A stretch of DNA of 53,019 nucleotides, taken from Neelides folsomi. Lineage: Eukaryota > Arthropoda > Collembola > Neelipleona > Neelidae. A program made the translations under genes and the position numbers. This document shows positions 22,066 to 34,943 of the stretch, piece by piece. The DNA is taken from assembly GCA_034687125.1 (NCBI GenBank), contig JAQGBZ010000406.1, positions 1-53,019 of the forward strand, in the 5' to 3' direction. The first letter of the stretch is position 1; every line of letters begins with the position of its first letter. The notes under the pieces are model-generated. The model saw only the letters and a program-made list of their open reading frames with translations, did no database searches and was not told where the DNA came from.

Positions 22066-25000
22066 ATTCACCTTATTTAAATATGTATAGTATATCTACA
22101 TAACATTGATGTAATCCAATGTTACTGAATATTGTAAGTATTAAATAAAATCCAATGGATTTAAAACAACAAGATTCACTCCCTGGTGTGTGAAGAATTG
22201 AACGAAGGAAGAGGTAAATAATAATAATATATGATTTTGAACTGGAAATTGACTCGCATGAATTCCATGTCCAATGGGAAAATTCGAGGAAAGAATTTGA
22301 TGAAATAATCTTTGAATTGACGCGAAATACCCATTGAACACGAGTAATCCCTTTCCCGAAGAGCCCCATCAAAGAGGATTTACTCAGAAGAGGTAGATGG
22401 TCGAATAAAAAGAAAAAACTTCCTTGTTGTTTCATTTTTCATCATTCAATTTATTTCCAAATAATTTGGGAGATTTCATTAAGACCAATTTAGTTTGCTC
22501 AAATTAATGGCCTCATACGGCCATTTAACAACTATTCTGGAAGAAGATGAAGACTTTAATGGGGAAGTGTCGTTAAGTGAATACAATGCACATTGAATAA
22601 TTCCCTAGACACATTATAAGTGACATTCAACAAACCATTAATATAACATTTCTAAGTGTTCTTATGAATGAGGCATGGAGATATTGATTTAATATATGTA
22701 GCTTTATTATATTATGCAGATTAATTATAACACACTCGAGGTAATAAAGCGTTCATTTAGTTATACTGGAAAACATTAAATTAATTTCCCTTATTTTGAC
22801 AAATAACCCTCAAGACTTAAACTTAGTTAAGGGTTAGTTGGGATCTTACTGGAAGTTAATGAGTCGCTCGAATAAAAGCAGAGCTTTGGGGGTAACGACC
22901 AATGACATATTATTGAGAGTTTACATTTGGAAGAATTATTAAAGAGAAATACATTTAAATAATATAATGGCAAATTTGCAAGCTTTTAGTAATTCCCTAG
23001 CCATGATTATGAATTTCATCATAATAAATTATTATTAATAATAATAATGAATGTACACTATGGATACATACAAATGAGATACTCATATATTTATATCTCA
23101 TTCTTTTTGTTAAGCACAGATAAAAATCAAATATTGTCTAATAGTTATTTAGGATTCCTAAGGGGAAATTTGAAAACCATCCCGGTCCCAACTTTGGTCG
23201 AAAGCAGCAAAGAGGAATTTTGTGGAATTTAATGTGAAAAATACAGAAGGGTTTTGATTGTCAAAGCTTACTCAAATGAACTCCTGATGAAATTCATGGA
23301 AGAGGCAGACAAGAAAAATTGCACTGGATGATTTTCGGGTTAAAAGTTGAGTCGGAATAGTTTTGAGAATGGGAAATGTGTGATTAATCAGGGCAAGGGA
23401 AAAGGAGGAAATTGGATGCGGGAAAGTGGTCCGATAAGAGTCATAAGAGGATGAATTTAACTTCGTCTTATATTACTCATTCAAATTTTATTCCTCGGAT
23501 CAACTTCCAAAGCCTTGGCTATGTTAAATATTTGCTCCGTGGAAAAAAGAACTTTCCACGGTTTAAAAAGATCCATCATAGTTCTGTAAATATGGAAAAC
23601 GCCTCGCCCAACATCAAGTCCCTTGGAATCAATCTGAGACCACTCAATTGCGTCATTTTCCTCCGCTCTATGCATTATGGAAGTTGGAGATCATCGGACT
23701 TACGTATTATTTCAGATATTTCCTATATATTTCTTAAAAGTCTCTCCCGAGGAAATATTTGAATTAAATTTGAAATGTTTTATAGGGAAAAATTCCTTTC
23801 TGGTCCTTTGTGATGTAAAGTGTTTATTATGTTAAACTCTCCATTGTTCACAATTCTAGGTATAAAAGGGAATGGGAAGAAAATTGAAATTTTGAATAAA
23901 TACGCCTTGATTTCGAATAGCATTTAAGGAATAAACTGAATGAGAAATTTTCTTCAAATACAATATGGCAAATGTATTATATATACAATATGTAATAAAG
24001 GAAATATATTTATTTATTAATGTTTTCTCGAGGCATCCAATTTCCACATGGTCAGATAACAAGACAATTGAAAAGAAACATTTTGTTCGTAATGATAATA
24101 ACTGGGTGATTGTGCCATTATTCTCTCTCTGTGAGGAAAGAACTCTTACTTGTTATTTTCCCCATTTGAAACGAGGTGTGGGGAATGAAGGAGATGAAAA
24201 CTCATTGTGTTCTTCAAAGAAACTCCTAAAGACCTCGAGGCTTTCTCCTAACACTAAATTAACTTTTTCTCGAGTTTTAATTAAGGTGTCTCAAGTTTTG
24301 CAATTAAAAATTTGTATAATCAACGGCTCCCCAAACATCCACAGTCCACATGAAAAGAATATATTAAAACACTTATAATTTAAATTAAGTGAACGAGGAA
24401 CGAAGGACATTCAAAGGCATCAACTTTATCTTCCTCAACTTCTCGGAAAACATACATTGTAATTAATTCCGGGAATTCTTACTTGCGTGGTGTAATTTAT
24501 TAGCCCTCATAAATATTATATTACATTTCAAAAAGGCAAAATAATATCTTTCCTCTTATATAAGTACTCAAATGTGCAAATGTTAAATGTTGTGTTTACA
24601 TTGTGTATTAACTACTACATACAATACATGCTAATACAATATGTATGTGTACTCTATCGAGTAGGTAAATAAGTATTTAGAATTCACTATGAATTATACA
24701 TTAAATATTTACATGGTACATAAATACATTGAATACATATATGTATTCTAGTGTTTGCACTTATTATATAATATGTAGGTAAAATTTACATTGATAACAT
24801 AGGAAAAAGATTTTTTTGCACTTCTAATAATATAAAAATTATCTTCAGAAATTTTATTTAAACAAATTCAACAATTATAGATATTTTTTGTTAATCTTTA
24901 AATACCTATAGTGCAATAAAAATTGCAATTTTTTTCCTTTTCCATCACTGTATTGCATTTGAATTGGATCATATTATTTTATAATTATTGTAACTATCTG

Positions 25001-28000
25001 TACTATAATGTAATTGAAGTAATTGAACCCTATGAATATGTATACTAGGTATCTGTATATACATATCTAGTATAATCTATGAAACTGCATATTTGTTAAA
25101 GAGGTAATATTAAGAATATAAAGGTCATTAAAATGGAAATTTAGATAAGCCCAAAACTCTACAATAAATTTTAGCAGTTCTAATGTCAATAACATTTGTA
25201 GGCATCAGAATTTGAACACATGGAGGTCGAAGTGTTTCACTTTTGGTGGTTAAGAAAGATGTGTTCCGGGCTGGAAGGAAATGAGATGTGGCTCTGTGAC
25301 TCTCATGTTCAAACTGGTCAAATGAGGAGGAATGAAATTTTATTCCTCGGATTACTCGTCCCAGATTCGAATCAAAATATTATTCCGCCTCAAAACTCGT
25401 TAAAGGATTGGGAATCATTGGAGAGTCATAAAATACCGGAAACGGGTGCTGTAGTAATTTCCTTCCACTCCCTATCAATTGACCTCACACTCATTTAGAG
25501 GTCCAGGTCAGGAAATGACGTCTTCTCTCAACACCCAGACATTTACAAATCACCCAATTTTCACTTACTGTTTTGGTCAAGCGTCCTTAATCCTCCTTCA
25601 TCCCTCATGATAATAATCATGCGGTTTAATTCGTTTCCCAAACACTTGTACAAGCTCTTAATTAATTAATCCATTAATTTTGACCTTACATAGTATACAG
25701 GTCTTTGGAGAATTTTAAGAATGTACATTTGGTAAAACCACATGTTTATAGCATTTTTACATATATTCCTCGAAAATGAAACAAAGTGGATTAAGACTTT
25801 CTCCGTTCGAACCTATTAGCATATTATTACTTGTTTAAAGTCCTTTGGATTTAATTTTTGCTAATCACAGCTCAAGTATCCAAATAATGGGTGGGAATTG
25901 AAGACTAGTAAGATGGAATTAGAAAGTGAGTAATGGTGATTATTTAAATTAGCACCAAAGTGGACTGGGGTTTTTGTAGTAGTAATGATCTATAAATAGT
26001 TTAGGTGAATTGAATTTGGTTTGAAAGGCGGGATCGATTGGTTGGATTCATTCATGAAGGTTCGCGGGTAGACGCAGGCTCCCCCCGGATTCATTCACGG
26101 GGTCGATGTGAGAATGGGGTTCAGGGATAAAACCTCAAGCTGACACATCTCTTGGCTCCAAGCCAAATATTCCTCCTGCGTGGGTGGAACGCCGCATTCC
26201 AAGACCCAAATTTATACCCTTATATAAAATATAGAACAATCCTCCCAACCACTACACCCATTTTCTTCTTTAATTTATGACTCAAATCTCCAACTCATTT
26301 CCAAATATGAACGGAGGGGGTCAAATAAATATGAAGGAAGTTGAATGAATTTCCTAGCTGTGGATTCGATACTTTTTCACTCATGGGATATCTGTATTAA
26401 AATACATCCAGTAGGTATATAATAATGTCACATAACTTCTTCTCCCTTTCAATCCACCAACAAGGCCTTTAGAGAATGGTTGGACTATTATTATTATCCT
26501 AATGCTCATCCAAATCCGTGTATATGTATTGTGATCCTCCGTTCATGCACTTTTCCCCTAGTTGATTGAGGCCGTTGAGGAAGCTCATTCTTCAAGGGTG
26601 GGTAAACAAAGTAAACCCTCACCGATTCACCCGGTTCTACCAAAGAGAAAAAACCGTCTTCAATTGAATCACTCAACACTTATTTGGAAAGGAAAGTCTT
26701 TCTTTTACTCAAGATATCCCAAGAATCCAATAATGTCCCACCGAATGCTCCATTACTATCTCGGATATAAATGGATCGCTCAGTGTCAATCCCAATTGGT
26801 AGTGAACGTATCTTTAAGTAAACGCATCTTTAAGTAAACGTATCTTTAACTAAATGTATCATTAAATGAGGAATAAAAACTATTCAATTGGGGGAATTTG
26901 GGTAAAGGGAAATGTTTGTCCGGTAAAGTGGCATTGAGAGTAATTGATGGTAAAGCGTGATACAATAAAGTAGTAAAATCGTATATAAGGAATGATTGAG
27001 TTAAACGAGGCGTTTGTTTGAGTCCGAGATTGACAGGAAATCGGGTCGTGTTTGTCTGAAAGTGGGGCCTGTTGGCGGTGACAACTCTCGTTCAATTTCG
27101 ATCCTCTCCATTCCTCGTGTGGGTGGAGACCCAAATCGGCCCTTGTCAAAATCAGCCCCATGCAATAGCTCTTTAAACAATGGGAGAAAATATTGCGCAA
27201 AGAGCTCTTATATTGTCAACTGTGCCGATTCTTCTTTCTTTCCTATGTAGCCCTTAGCCAAAGTTGGGCAAACGACGCGGTTTCCATCGCAAATGATTTT
27301 TAGGACTCAATGAATCTTTTCATTCTCTCAATCCCATTGACAAGATGCAGTTCAGGTCCAGACCTCCCCCACCTCATTAAAAGAGTCATCAGTTCCCTCC
27401 TCGGGAGTCAAAAACCAAGTTGGGGACTGAAAAGAAAAACGTGGGAAGTTTTAACAAAATTACAGGGGAAATTTACTTTTGAGATAAATTAAGAGTTTTA
27501 GCGATGGATTTATTTAGAAGCAATAAGCCTTTCAATTAAGTCTGATGTCAATCTCGACCTGAGCTCCTCAAAGGAGATCACTTCGAGATGATGATTGAGT
27601 GGAATTTTGGGAGGCGAAGATTCTTCTTCAACTTATCATTTTTGACATCATCCACTCTCCAATATACTTCCTTTTAGATATAAGTAATCCTTATTCGCAC
27701 ATGTGATCAATATACATTTATATGGACATACAATTTTAGTCCCTATCTCCACCTTGCTATGTATCTGGTTCAAATGCCTTTAAAACCCGTAAGAAAGTAA
27801 GTCAGTATGAAAAACTTGACTTTGAAATAAGAAAGAGAAACACTGACGCTTTTACTTATATAGAACAAATCGAATATTTGTTCAACCCATAGAAAAAATG
27901 TGTTCGTGTTGGTAGAGGTATTTTCTCCAGACATCAAAAGATTTACTTAAACTTCTACGCAACTTTACATAAATACTTATTTACACATTTTTCACTGTTA

Positions 28001-29185
28001 GCGTACGCTCGAGAGCCCTTTGAATAAAAGAACACTTTTTATACGTTGTAAAATAGCCAAATGAAAAATTCAAATAAAAAGTCTCTTTGCCCTTTCTTGG
28101 CTATCTCAAAGGAGGAGGAATAAATGGGAAATGAATGTAAAATTCCTCAAATATTGAACCTCCCTTTTAGTGTTTAAAGGTTTAAATTTCACTTTTCCTT
28201 TTAATATTCAATGTACGTATAATATGTAAATATAACAAATAAGTAGTATATATTATAATATCATCTAATACTTATTCCTTTTTAATTTCCAATACTGTTA
28301 CCTATACGCATATAGCCAATTAATATTAATTCTCTATTGTAGCTTTATAACTATTCACATACGTATATTGTAGAGATCTATATAAGCTATACAGTTTATA
28401 AGTATAGAATATATCCATATGTATTTATGTATAAATAGTATTGGAGTTTTAATCTTCTTAATTAACGACCAGTCAGACCTTCTCATTTTCCCCACTACAA
28501 AAATATAATGGGAAGATAAAGGAGGAATAGGGATTAGGTATGCTATTAGTTATTCCTGAGAACCAATGAACGCAAATATAATATGGATAAGAGTGATAAT
28601 GAGTGACTTGAGTGTTTTAGTTATAAAGTTTGTGGGATCTCCAAAGGTTGAGATTCATTGAGAATGGGCGAATCGATCTCAATTGGTTTCTTGAGTGAAT
28701 GCAAGACGGGGGAGGATTCTCATTTTGACTGTGAGATAAGGATCCTCTCTGGGTTCGAAACTTTGTTAATGAACGATGAGTGTCTTAACGAACCAGGCGA
28801 TCAAAGGGACGCAAACAAGGTTCCCCAATTTTAAATTCTCAATTTAATTGAAAGGAAGAAATAGGAATTCCCCCTACCAGCTCCTTTTCCTTCGCTCAAA
28901 CTTGGGCAAAAGTTTTCCCAATAAATGTTCCTCTTAAAGGCATCCATCCCTCATCATGAGACTTGGCAAGTTGGGCAAAGGAGTTGGAAATCAAAAGAAC
29001 TTCTAAATTCTCCTAAAAATTACCTTATTCATTTTTAGTTGAAAAACATGGGAATGAATTTATTCATTCAATTATAATTAAGCTATTGAGATCAAGTAAA
29101 CTATTTAAACCTATCCAGAGGACTCGGACAAGAAAAGCCGTAGATTTAGGCTTACTTTAACATATGTAAATGTGTGTAGTTAAAT
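22066..29185. other. Long gene-poor stretch
   Basis: No conserved coding exon was recognised on either strand. GC-richer patches at about 26,030-26,200, 27,000-27,250 and 28,650-28,830 contain open frames without motifs. The last holds a 56-codon ATG frame at 28664-28834 on the plus strand (MGESISIGFLSECKTG...). They could be unrecognised exons or regulatory sequence. Confidence 0.4.
26805..26868. repeat. 16-bp tandem repeat, four copies
   Basis: The unit AACGTATCTTTAAGTA is repeated four times with increasing divergence (26805-26820, 26821-26836, 26837-26852, 26853-26868). This is a small minisatellite with no evident function. Confidence 0.85.
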
Positions 29186-29194
29186 AGAATAAGT

Positions 29195-29268
29195 ATGGGA
29201 TTCGGACCCTGACCACATCTTTCAGGGATTGGGCCTTTGCCCATTTAGCCACCGATCCAACGTTAATA
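29195..29268 (-). repeat. tRNA-like SINE head or tRNA pseudogene
   Basis: Read on the minus strand, GGTGGCTAAATGGGCAAAGG resembles a polymerase III A box. It is followed about 35 bases later by GGTCCGAATCC, one change from the B-box consensus GGTTCGANNCC. The spacing fits an internal Pol III promoter. I could not fold a complete tRNA with a good acceptor stem, so a tRNA-derived SINE fragment is more likely than a functional tRNA. The tail below 29195 is AT-rich. Confidence 0.45.
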
Positions 29269-29985
29269 TCCCTTTTGTGGTAGGGGACAGGGAAATACTC
29301 AAATAGTTGAAAGACATAGAGCAGATAAGCAGGGTTTATAGCGGACAGCCAGGCTCATCAACAGTCCATATCAGGAATGCGTCTTTTCACTCATATAGAA
29401 TATCCATATGTGTAAGGTATACTAAATATACCATAAATTCAATCAAGATTTGTAAAAGCTGTAATACAGATGTTCCGACTTTATGAGAGATATTAAACCA
29501 CATCGAGCGGGGAATAATTGTGATAATACAGAAATTCTCTTAATATTTTCTCTGTTCTTCAACGACAACCACAAATTGTAGTTCAATCTATGTGAATGTA
29601 AATATATTACATCTAGTTAACTTTCACTTCTCATAATTTGTACATTGATATTTTATATTAATAGGTATATAAGATTATAATTTGCAATAATTCGATCATT
29701 AGCAATATATGATAATAAAGGAATTGTATATAATATATCACATTAGCGATTTTTATTGCAAATCAAATATTAATATACTTCCATCTTTGTCAATTGACTA
29801 CCATGTACACATGTATGAATACAATTGTAACTGTAAGAATATGGTAATACTAATATGTAAATGTATGTAATTTTAACAAAGTATATGTTTAACTATTTGT
29901 AGTAAGAGATAATGAGAATAAAAGTGATAATGAGCAGAAGTGGTTAAATTGAGTGAACTTTGTGGGATTCCAGTCCATTTCTTCC

Positions 29986-32203
29986 TTATTTCTCATTAGC
30001 GATTTGCTGAAGCAGTTGAGGAATTTGTGCGAGGCCGATGGTCCTGGTTTTCACAAAAGGATCCTTCCACAGTAACGATGTCAATTCGATCTCGGGACTA
30101 GCGGACAGAATTTTGCGACCGATGATAATGATATTTTCAATTCCAAGATAACGAAGATCTTTAACACGACGACCAATGGACCAATCAGTTCGGTCATCGA
30201 TTAAAACGTCCTTAAAATCTTTAAAGGTTCCTTCGTAGAAAGATTGAAGAATATTCCCAGCTGCTGACTCTTCTTTGCTCCCAGCCTGCAAATTAGGTGA
30301 ATAAAAACGAGATGGAAATTAATCTTGAATTGCACTGCGAATCAAATTGTATTTAATTTTAGAAAACTTTAATAAAGGACTTTTGTGGTATCAAATAATG
30401 AATCCTTAGATTCGGTTTAATTTAGGGAATGGTGAGACAATTTATATATATAATCACATCATATGTACTACTCTTGTATTTCTAACATTAAGCAAACATG
30501 TGGGTATTGTGCGAACATTAGCTCTTAAAATAGGAAATAACTATAGTTTTAAATATCAGTATATAGAATAGTTGCATAGAATTTGTGTTATTGTAATTTT
30601 CAATATAAATCCAGTGAATTACCTTTGGAGGAATAATTGCAAGTGTGAAAGGCGCAATAGCACGGGGCCATCTCATTTCCTCTCCTAAATCCGACTTGAC
30701 ATGATTTGCTTCAATGACAGCGGCTAGCAAGCGAGACAGACCAATTCCGTAGCAGCCCATCTCTAGAGGAATCCCATTGAACTCCGGCCCGAGTAGACTT
30801 GAATATCGTGTGCCCAAAAGGAAGCTATGACCAACCTGATGGAAATAAATGATACTTTGAGAAAACCATTGATGTTTGGACTACTGGTGTACATATATAT
30901 GAAAGTTTGGATAACTATAAAATAAAACCTCGATTCCCTTCGTTTGACTAAAATCTTTTTTGGAGCATTTTGGACAAGACGGGTCAGAATGGAGAAGTTC
31001 ACTGTTGGTCGCCCATTGACAAGACTTACAAATACAGAGGAGATCTTCTCCAATGTCGGCCAAAATTTGGAATTCGTGGGAATATGATCCACCCATATTC
31101 CCACTCGATCCTCCAACTAATATAATAAGAATTTATACATAATTACCAAACTTTCATCTTATTTAAAACACCCAATTTATGAAAATTTATATTTAAATTT
31201 TTGTAAATTTTAGTAAATCTTTGTAATAACAATAAGTTTACCTTTAAGCCAAGGAACAGCGAGAGTTTGAAGAATGGACGCATAAGATTTAGTAACTTCT
31301 TCATATGTCTCTCTCGCAGTCATCTCGGTTTCGTCAAATGTATAAAGATCCTTCATGAGGAATTCTCTTGCTCGAAGAAGGCCAAATCTTGGGCGAAACT
31401 CATCTCGAAATTTTTCAGTCATTTGGTAAAGTCGAAGTGGAAGAGCCTTACGATTTAGTCGGATAAGGTTCAATAGATCACACACCGATTCTTCATGCGT
31501 CTGGAGGTGAAAAAGGCCCAAATGTGTTAAATTAAACATTTAACATTAAACATTAAATTAAACAAATGAGTCTGTAAAAAGTTCTATTTGTATAAAATTA
31601 TTCTGAATAAATGCTTACGGGGCTTAAAATGTAATCTCGTGAATTCCGATCCTTTACTTTAATTAATTCATTTCCCCCATCTTGTAGTCTTCCTAAATAA
31701 ATGAATTTTAAATTTCCTCAAATGTTTCTATAAAATTATCTTGGAGAATATAAGAACGTAAATATTTTATATGAAAATTTAAAGATAATAGAGGAATCAA
31801 CTACCGGATGTTTGCCAAAGAGATGTCGATGTAAGTGTTGGCATTTGAATCTTCTGGGCTCCAATTCCCATCATTTCGTCATCCACAATTCCCTTCAACT
31901 TCTCGAGAACTTTAATTGCAACTGGAAGTAGATGAAACGCCCCAGAAGTCTTGGACGGTCGAACCAAGCCAATGTTATTTAAGAGCTAAGAATATTAATT
32001 AATATTAATATTAAGAATATTAATTAGGTCGTATTATAAATGGATCATAATTAGGTCAAAATTAAATCAAAATTAAATCTTACCCTTTGACTGACAGATG
32101 AATTTTCTCCATCTCCTTTGATTTGAGATCCTTCTAAAGCAAGAGGTCGAAAGAGTTTGGAAGCCTTTTGAACCCTTAAAATTCCACCACTACGAATTGA
32201 CAT
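29986..32203 (-). CDS. PARS2: Prolyl-tRNA synthetase, mitochondrial
   Basis: Seven exons on the minus strand: 32203-32084, 31985-31805, 31692-31619, 31500-31242, 31116-30929, 30835-30623, 30285-29986. All introns are GT..AG, the phases agree, and 444 codons plus stop result (human protein 475 aa). It charges mitochondrial tRNA-Pro with proline for organellar translation. Class II motif 2 is clear ([20 protein letters not shown], about residues 156-175), as is motif 3 ([14 protein letters not shown], about 300-313). The SHEFQ segment and a CxxC pair set (CKSC, CPKC) lie between them. Exon 7 carries the anticodon-binding domain ([14 protein letters not shown]). The N-terminus is basic and could target mitochondria. 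Its ATG lies 397 bp from the divergent GMPPA ATG. The gene looks intact. Confidence 0.95.
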
Positions 32204-32600
32204 TCTTTAATAATAATATATGAAAATGGAAATTGACCAGCAAAGGAAATGTCATCCAGGGATTAATTACTTTGTAAATAATCTAAATATTTCTTTCCGG
32301 CATTCGCCATTCGATTTAAGTTCAAGTTCAAATCCGATATTGATAATTGAGAAAGAAGTTTGAATCGTGGGGGAATTGTGCGAATATTCTCATTGGTCCT
32401 GAAATGGAATACTCTTGATCAAATATTGTACCAAGGAAGTTTTATTTAAAGTTTAATTTTGTTAGTCATTTTAATAGAAAATCCGCATGCGTTTGAATCC
32501 TACAATCATAATCATTTTAATCATTATAAATCCTTTCTGATTTGAGTTTGCCTTAAAGATCAATTAATAAATAGTTTAAAGAAGAGTTAAACCCTTCACA
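32204..32600. promoter_or_regulatory. Divergent intergenic region between PARS2 and GMPPA
   Basis: The 397 bp between the two start codons must hold the upstream signals of both genes, so a shared bidirectional promoter is likely. No canonical TATA box was identified with confidence. The region also contains a 136-bp open minus-strand segment listed separately. Confidence 0.4.
32263..32398 (-). CDS. Unexplained exon-like open segment between PARS2 and GMPPA
   Basis: On the minus strand, after the acceptor-like CATTTCAG, an open segment reads TNENIRTIPPRFKLLSQLSI, then SDLNLNLNRMANAGKKYLDY before LQSN and a TAA at 32265-32263. It looks protein-like (amphipathic, few rare residues) but has no start codon near its head. 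Upstream in the same frame there is a stop. No upstream exon was found in the 200 bp before GMPPA. It could be a terminal exon of an unrecognised gene, part of a two-cistron PARS2 message, or chance. I do not recognise a family. Confidence 0.25.
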
Positions 32601-34399
32601 ATGAGCTCATCCAAAATTGTCAAAGCTGTCATCCTTATTGGTGGTCCATCAAGAGGTAAAATGCTTCTTAAATATATTTATTACTATTTAACATCTGCTA
32701 ATATTTATTTAATTAAATTAAATTCTAACTTGATTCAATTCATGTGTAGGAACGAGATTTCGACCTTTGTCTCTGGATGTACCAAAACCACTATTTCCGG
32801 TTGTCGGCAAGCCACTGGTCCAACATCTGATTGAATCCTGTGTCAAAGTTCGGGATCTTAAGGAAATTCTCATCTTAGGATATTTCTCAAGTGAGGAAAT
32901 TCAACCTTTTCTTGGGGAGATCAGTCCACTTTACGCCGGGATCAAAGTGAGATATCTTCAAGAGTACACAAGACTTGGGACAGCTGGAGGGATTTATCAT
33001 TTTAGAGATCAAATTCGTGTTCATTCCGACTCGTCATTCATCTTAATTAATGGCGACGTCTGTGGTGACTTCCCGTTGCAGGAAATGTTCGATTCCCATA
33101 TGCGTTCTCCTCGATCTCCTCTTTTAACTATTCTGTCAACTGAAGGTGATTTCATTGTCTAAATAATTATTATTCTCTTTGCACTATCAAAACAATCCAT
33201 TTATAATATTATATAAAACACTTTATTAAAATGCCAAAATGGTTAATCGAATTCAAATTCTCTTTTAGCCACGAATGAGCAGTCGATGAATTATGGATGC
33301 ATGGTCTACGATAAAAAATCCTTTTTGGTGTCGCATTATGTTGAAAAGCCCAAGACATTTGTATCAGCTGAAATAAATTGCGGAGTTTACATAGTCTCCT
33401 TGGACATCTTCCCCATCATTGCCAAAATTTTCGCCCAGAGGCAATCGACTTATTATGAGTAATTAACATTTACTATATATTAAATATCTTTATTTAAAAT
33501 ATTTAATTTGAAAATATTTAGTGGTGCGTTTTTTCAAGGATGTTGAAGTGAAATGAATTTAATTTCTTTTAGGGGAGATCTTCTTGAAAATGGTGATACT
33601 TGGGAGAACATCGCTCTTGAACAAGACATCATAATGCCATTGGCCGGGACTCATGGACGGATCTTCGCGTTTCCATCCAACAACATGTGGTCACAAGTTA
33701 AAACTGCAGGATCAGCAATTTATGCCAACAGACAATATCTGAACATGCGCCGCCGACTGAATCCCAATGTCAATTATGGTCAGGGTGACGAAAAAAGTGC
33801 TCAGATTATCGGGGACGTCTTTATTCATCCAACGGCTCAAATTGATAGTTCTTGTGTCGTAAGTACTCAAAGGAATTTTTAATTATTAAATGTAAAAAAG
33901 ATAATTACAAAATACATAGTTTCAACCTTCGTCATTTATAGATAGGTCCGAATGTTAGCATCGGAAAGAACGTCGTGATTGGACCAGGAGTGCGAATTCG
34001 AGAGTCGATCATTTTGGGAGATTCGACCATTCAAGATCACAGTTGTCTCTTGTACACAATTGTTGGGTGGAACGGGTTCATCGGCAAATGGACCCGTGTT
34101 GAAGGAACACCGTGCGATCCTGATAGAAATAAGCCCTTTGCAAAAATGGAAAATGTTCCATTATTCAACGAAGAAGGACATCTCAACCCGTCGATTACAA
34201 TTCTTGGTTTGGAATTATTTGATTGATTGTTTGGAATATTATTCATTTCAATGGATTAAACATTGATTGATTGTTAAAATAATATTTTTATTTAATAGGC
34301 TGCCATGTGCGAGTTCCATCTGAAGTCGTCATTTTAAATTCAATTGTCCTTCCACACAAAGAGCTAAGTCGAAGTTTTTCAAATGAAATCATTTTGTAA
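32601..34399 (+). CDS. GMPPA: Mannose-1-phosphate guanylyltransferase regulatory subunit alpha
   Basis: Six exons: 32601-32655, 32750-33145, 33269-33458, 33573-33858, 33942-34206, 34299-34399. All are GT..AG with consistent phases, giving 430 codons plus stop. The N-terminal nucleotidyltransferase domain opens with [20 protein letters not shown] and [28 protein letters not shown] and the NYGCMV and HYVEKP motifs follow. The C-terminal part is a left-handed beta helix ([39 protein letters not shown]), ending [24 protein letters not shown] is cytosolic and binds GMPPB; in animals it senses GDP-mannose and restrains GMPPB, which makes the donor for glycosylation. It is divergently paired with PARS2. 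A polyA signal lies 31 bp past the stop. Confidence 0.96.
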
Positions 34400-34429
34400 A
34401 ACTTATTGTTTTCTTATGAAGAAGCAATC

Positions 34430-34435
34430 AATAAA
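34430..34435 (+). terminator. GMPPA polyadenylation signal AATAAA
   Basis: A canonical AATAAA lies 31 bp after the GMPPA stop codon. The next gene, the mitoregulin-like micropeptide, ends on the opposite strand about 220 bp further on, so the two are tail to tail. Confidence 0.7.
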
Positions 34436-34657
34436 GTTTTAAAAATATTATGACCATTTTTATTCTTTCACATTCATATTTATATTTCAAAAACTGTTTA
34501 TATTGTAAATAATATATTTGAGGACTAGAAAATATAAAATGTGAATTACTTAATTACGCTAACAATACTTAATTTTGAATAATATAATATACAAATATAT
34601 ATAGAGCTATATTATTTTTGTGTAAATTGGCTATTAAATAAATATTATGCAAATTAA

Positions 34658-34849
34658 TTACATTGAAGCCGAAGAAACAATTTCTATTTGTCTTTGAGTT
34701 GCAATGAGTTTTTCAGTTAATCGATCCCTTCTCCTCCTGAGGAAACGAATTCTCCATTCTTTAGCTTTGTAACCAGATAAAAACCCAAGGGCAAAGGTTA
34801 CTCCGAGAACGATGAACAATCCAGTCCAATTTCGCTGATGTTGGCCCAT
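34658..34849 (-). CDS. MTLN: Mitoregulin-like mitochondrial micropeptide
   Basis: A single coding exon of 63 codons plus stop. The ATG at 34849 lies two bases after a splice acceptor (TTTATTTAG|TA). The in-frame extension further upstream is therefore intron, and a strong donor, GTGAGT, lies at 34943-34938. One transmembrane segment is visible at about residues 10-26 (GLFIVLGVTFALGFLSG). It is followed by a very basic segment (RFLRRRRDRLTEKLIATQRQ). This layout, the RRR-RL-KL-ATQ-(+)-(hydrophobic) ending and the length resemble vertebrate mitoregulin (56 aa), an inner-membrane micropeptide that influences respiration and fatty-acid oxidation. The gene shares a divergent upstream region with UBE2J1. 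The assignment rests on motif similarity and topology; function is inferred. Confidence 0.75.
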   Translation of the reverse strand: MGQHQRNWTGLFIVLGVTFALGFLSGYKAKEWRIRFLRRRRDRLTEKLIATQRQIEIVSSASM

Positions 34850-34943
34850 TACTAAATAAACAATTAAATTAATCTCATTTCGGAATTCAAATTCATCTTG
34901 AGGAAAGCTAAATTGAATGTTAATGTTTATCAATAAAACTCAC

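Noticed and set aside
23412..24378. Open frames of 116 and 137 codons
   Set aside because: No conserved motif, no supporting splice signals, and overlapping open frames on the other strand; treated as chance.
32263..32398. Dynactin subunit 3 C-terminal exon
   Set aside because: A short resemblance (NIRTIPPR against a human-like IKAVPEH phrase) did not extend to the rest of the segment.
34850..34933. N-terminal extension of the mitoregulin-like protein (Met at 34933)
   Set aside because: The extension is AT-rich intron sequence between donor 34943 and acceptor 34852.
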